A DNA stretch of 6,954 nucleotides, taken from positions 1 to 6,954 of the forward strand of contig JACMKL010000256.1 in NCBI GenBank assembly GCA_014380105.1. The letters are read 5' to 3'. The notes below the pieces were generated by a model. That model was not told the DNA's origin, did no database searches, and was given only the letters and a program-made list of their open reading frames with translations. This stretch comes from Candidatus Melainabacteria bacterium (lineage in GTDB: Bacteria; Cyanobacteriota; Vampirovibrionia; Obscuribacterales; Obscuribacteraceae). A program made the translations under genes and the position numbers. This document shows, piece by piece, positions 6,577 through 6,954 of the stretch (the first letter of the stretch is position 1; every line of letters begins with the position of its first letter).

Positions 6577-6954
6577 ATGAATGAATGGCTCTGGCATTTG
6601 GTCGCAGGTACAATCGCCATAGTGACTATTGTGTTTGTTGCTATCACTGTTGTCATCGCATTTGTCGCTCATTTTCAGAAGGGAAAAAAGCGCGCCATTG
6701 CTACCTCTATTTTGCTTGCAACAGGCACATTGTCTTTGGCAACTTCGTACCTAATTATGTTGCTTCCAGTTGTCGGAAGTGTCAAAGATTTGCACACGGA
6801 TCAAGGCTTTGGAACAGTCAATAAACTCAATCTTGTCGGTTTGAATATGCGATTAAATGAGGCGTCGCTCTCATTCTATCCTCTATTAAAGGAGTATCTG
6901 CGTGTCGTCGATAATGTGAAAGAGACTCGTGAAGATGAGCTTAAAAATTCAGCA
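6577..6954 (+). CDS. Unrecognised two-span membrane protein, N-terminal part (3' end outside window)
   Basis: An open frame starts at ATG 6577 and remains open to the right edge (126 residues). I do not recognise the family. It begins MNEWLWH, then a long hydrophobic span (about 8-32), a short basic loop KGKKR (35-39), a second span (about 41-65), and a polar region that may be helical and ends in charged residues (KETREDELK). The basic loop puts the turn in the cytoplasm by the positive-inside rule, so the region after residue 66 should face outward. Only a weak GGGA (6563-6566), 10 nt upstream, could serve for ribosome binding. The 19-bp gap to the methyltransferase suggests one operon. Confidence 0.7.
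   Translation, partial: MNEWLWHLVAGTIAIVTIVFVAITVVIAFVAHFQKGKKRAIATSILLATGTLSLATSYLIMLLPVVGSVKDLHTDQGFGTVNKLNLVGLNMRLNEASLSFYPLLKEYLRVVDNVKETREDELKNSA

Overview
The window comes from a compact bacterial chromosome of moderate base composition. It has six recognisable genes and one open at the right edge, little intergenic DNA, and no mobile elements, RNA genes, CRISPR or long repeats that I can see. QueA/QueG, a GGDEF-type domain, a soluble P450 and a GT2 glycosyltransferase are all compatible with a free-living or environmental Gram-negative-type bacterium. A non-photosynthetic cyanobacterial relative (Vampirovibrionia/Obscuribacterales) is a guess from general style only; no gene here settles the taxonomy.

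Left part (1-2731): the 3' end of a degenerate GGDEF gene (+) meets queA (-) tail to tail. queA and queG (-/+) are divergent, with only 20 bp between their ATGs. They encode the last two steps of queuosine synthesis in tRNA: QueA makes epoxyqueuosine and QueG reduces it. The 20-bp gap holds overlapping -10 elements on both strands, placed so that both mRNAs would be almost or fully leaderless. queG is interrupted by one in-frame TAG at codon 218. The frame stays intact and conserved after it, up to the normal end.

Middle (2700-5453): a membrane GT2 glycosyltransferase (-) overlaps the 3' end of queG by 32 bp. A cytochrome P450 (+) diverges from it across about 135 bp that carries plausible promoters.

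Right part (5454-6954): a methyltransferase with an N-terminal zinc-ribbon-like motif (+) is followed 19 bp later by the start of an unrecognised two-span membrane protein that runs out of the window. P450, glycosyltransferase and methyltransferase side by side could tailor a common lipid, pigment or glycan, but nothing in the sequence names the substrate.

The most interesting point is the amber-interrupted queG beside its pathway partner queA. It may be a fresh nonsense mutation, a sequencing error, or recoding. The last is worth a test because queuosine status of tRNA-Tyr is known to affect UAG readthrough in other systems.
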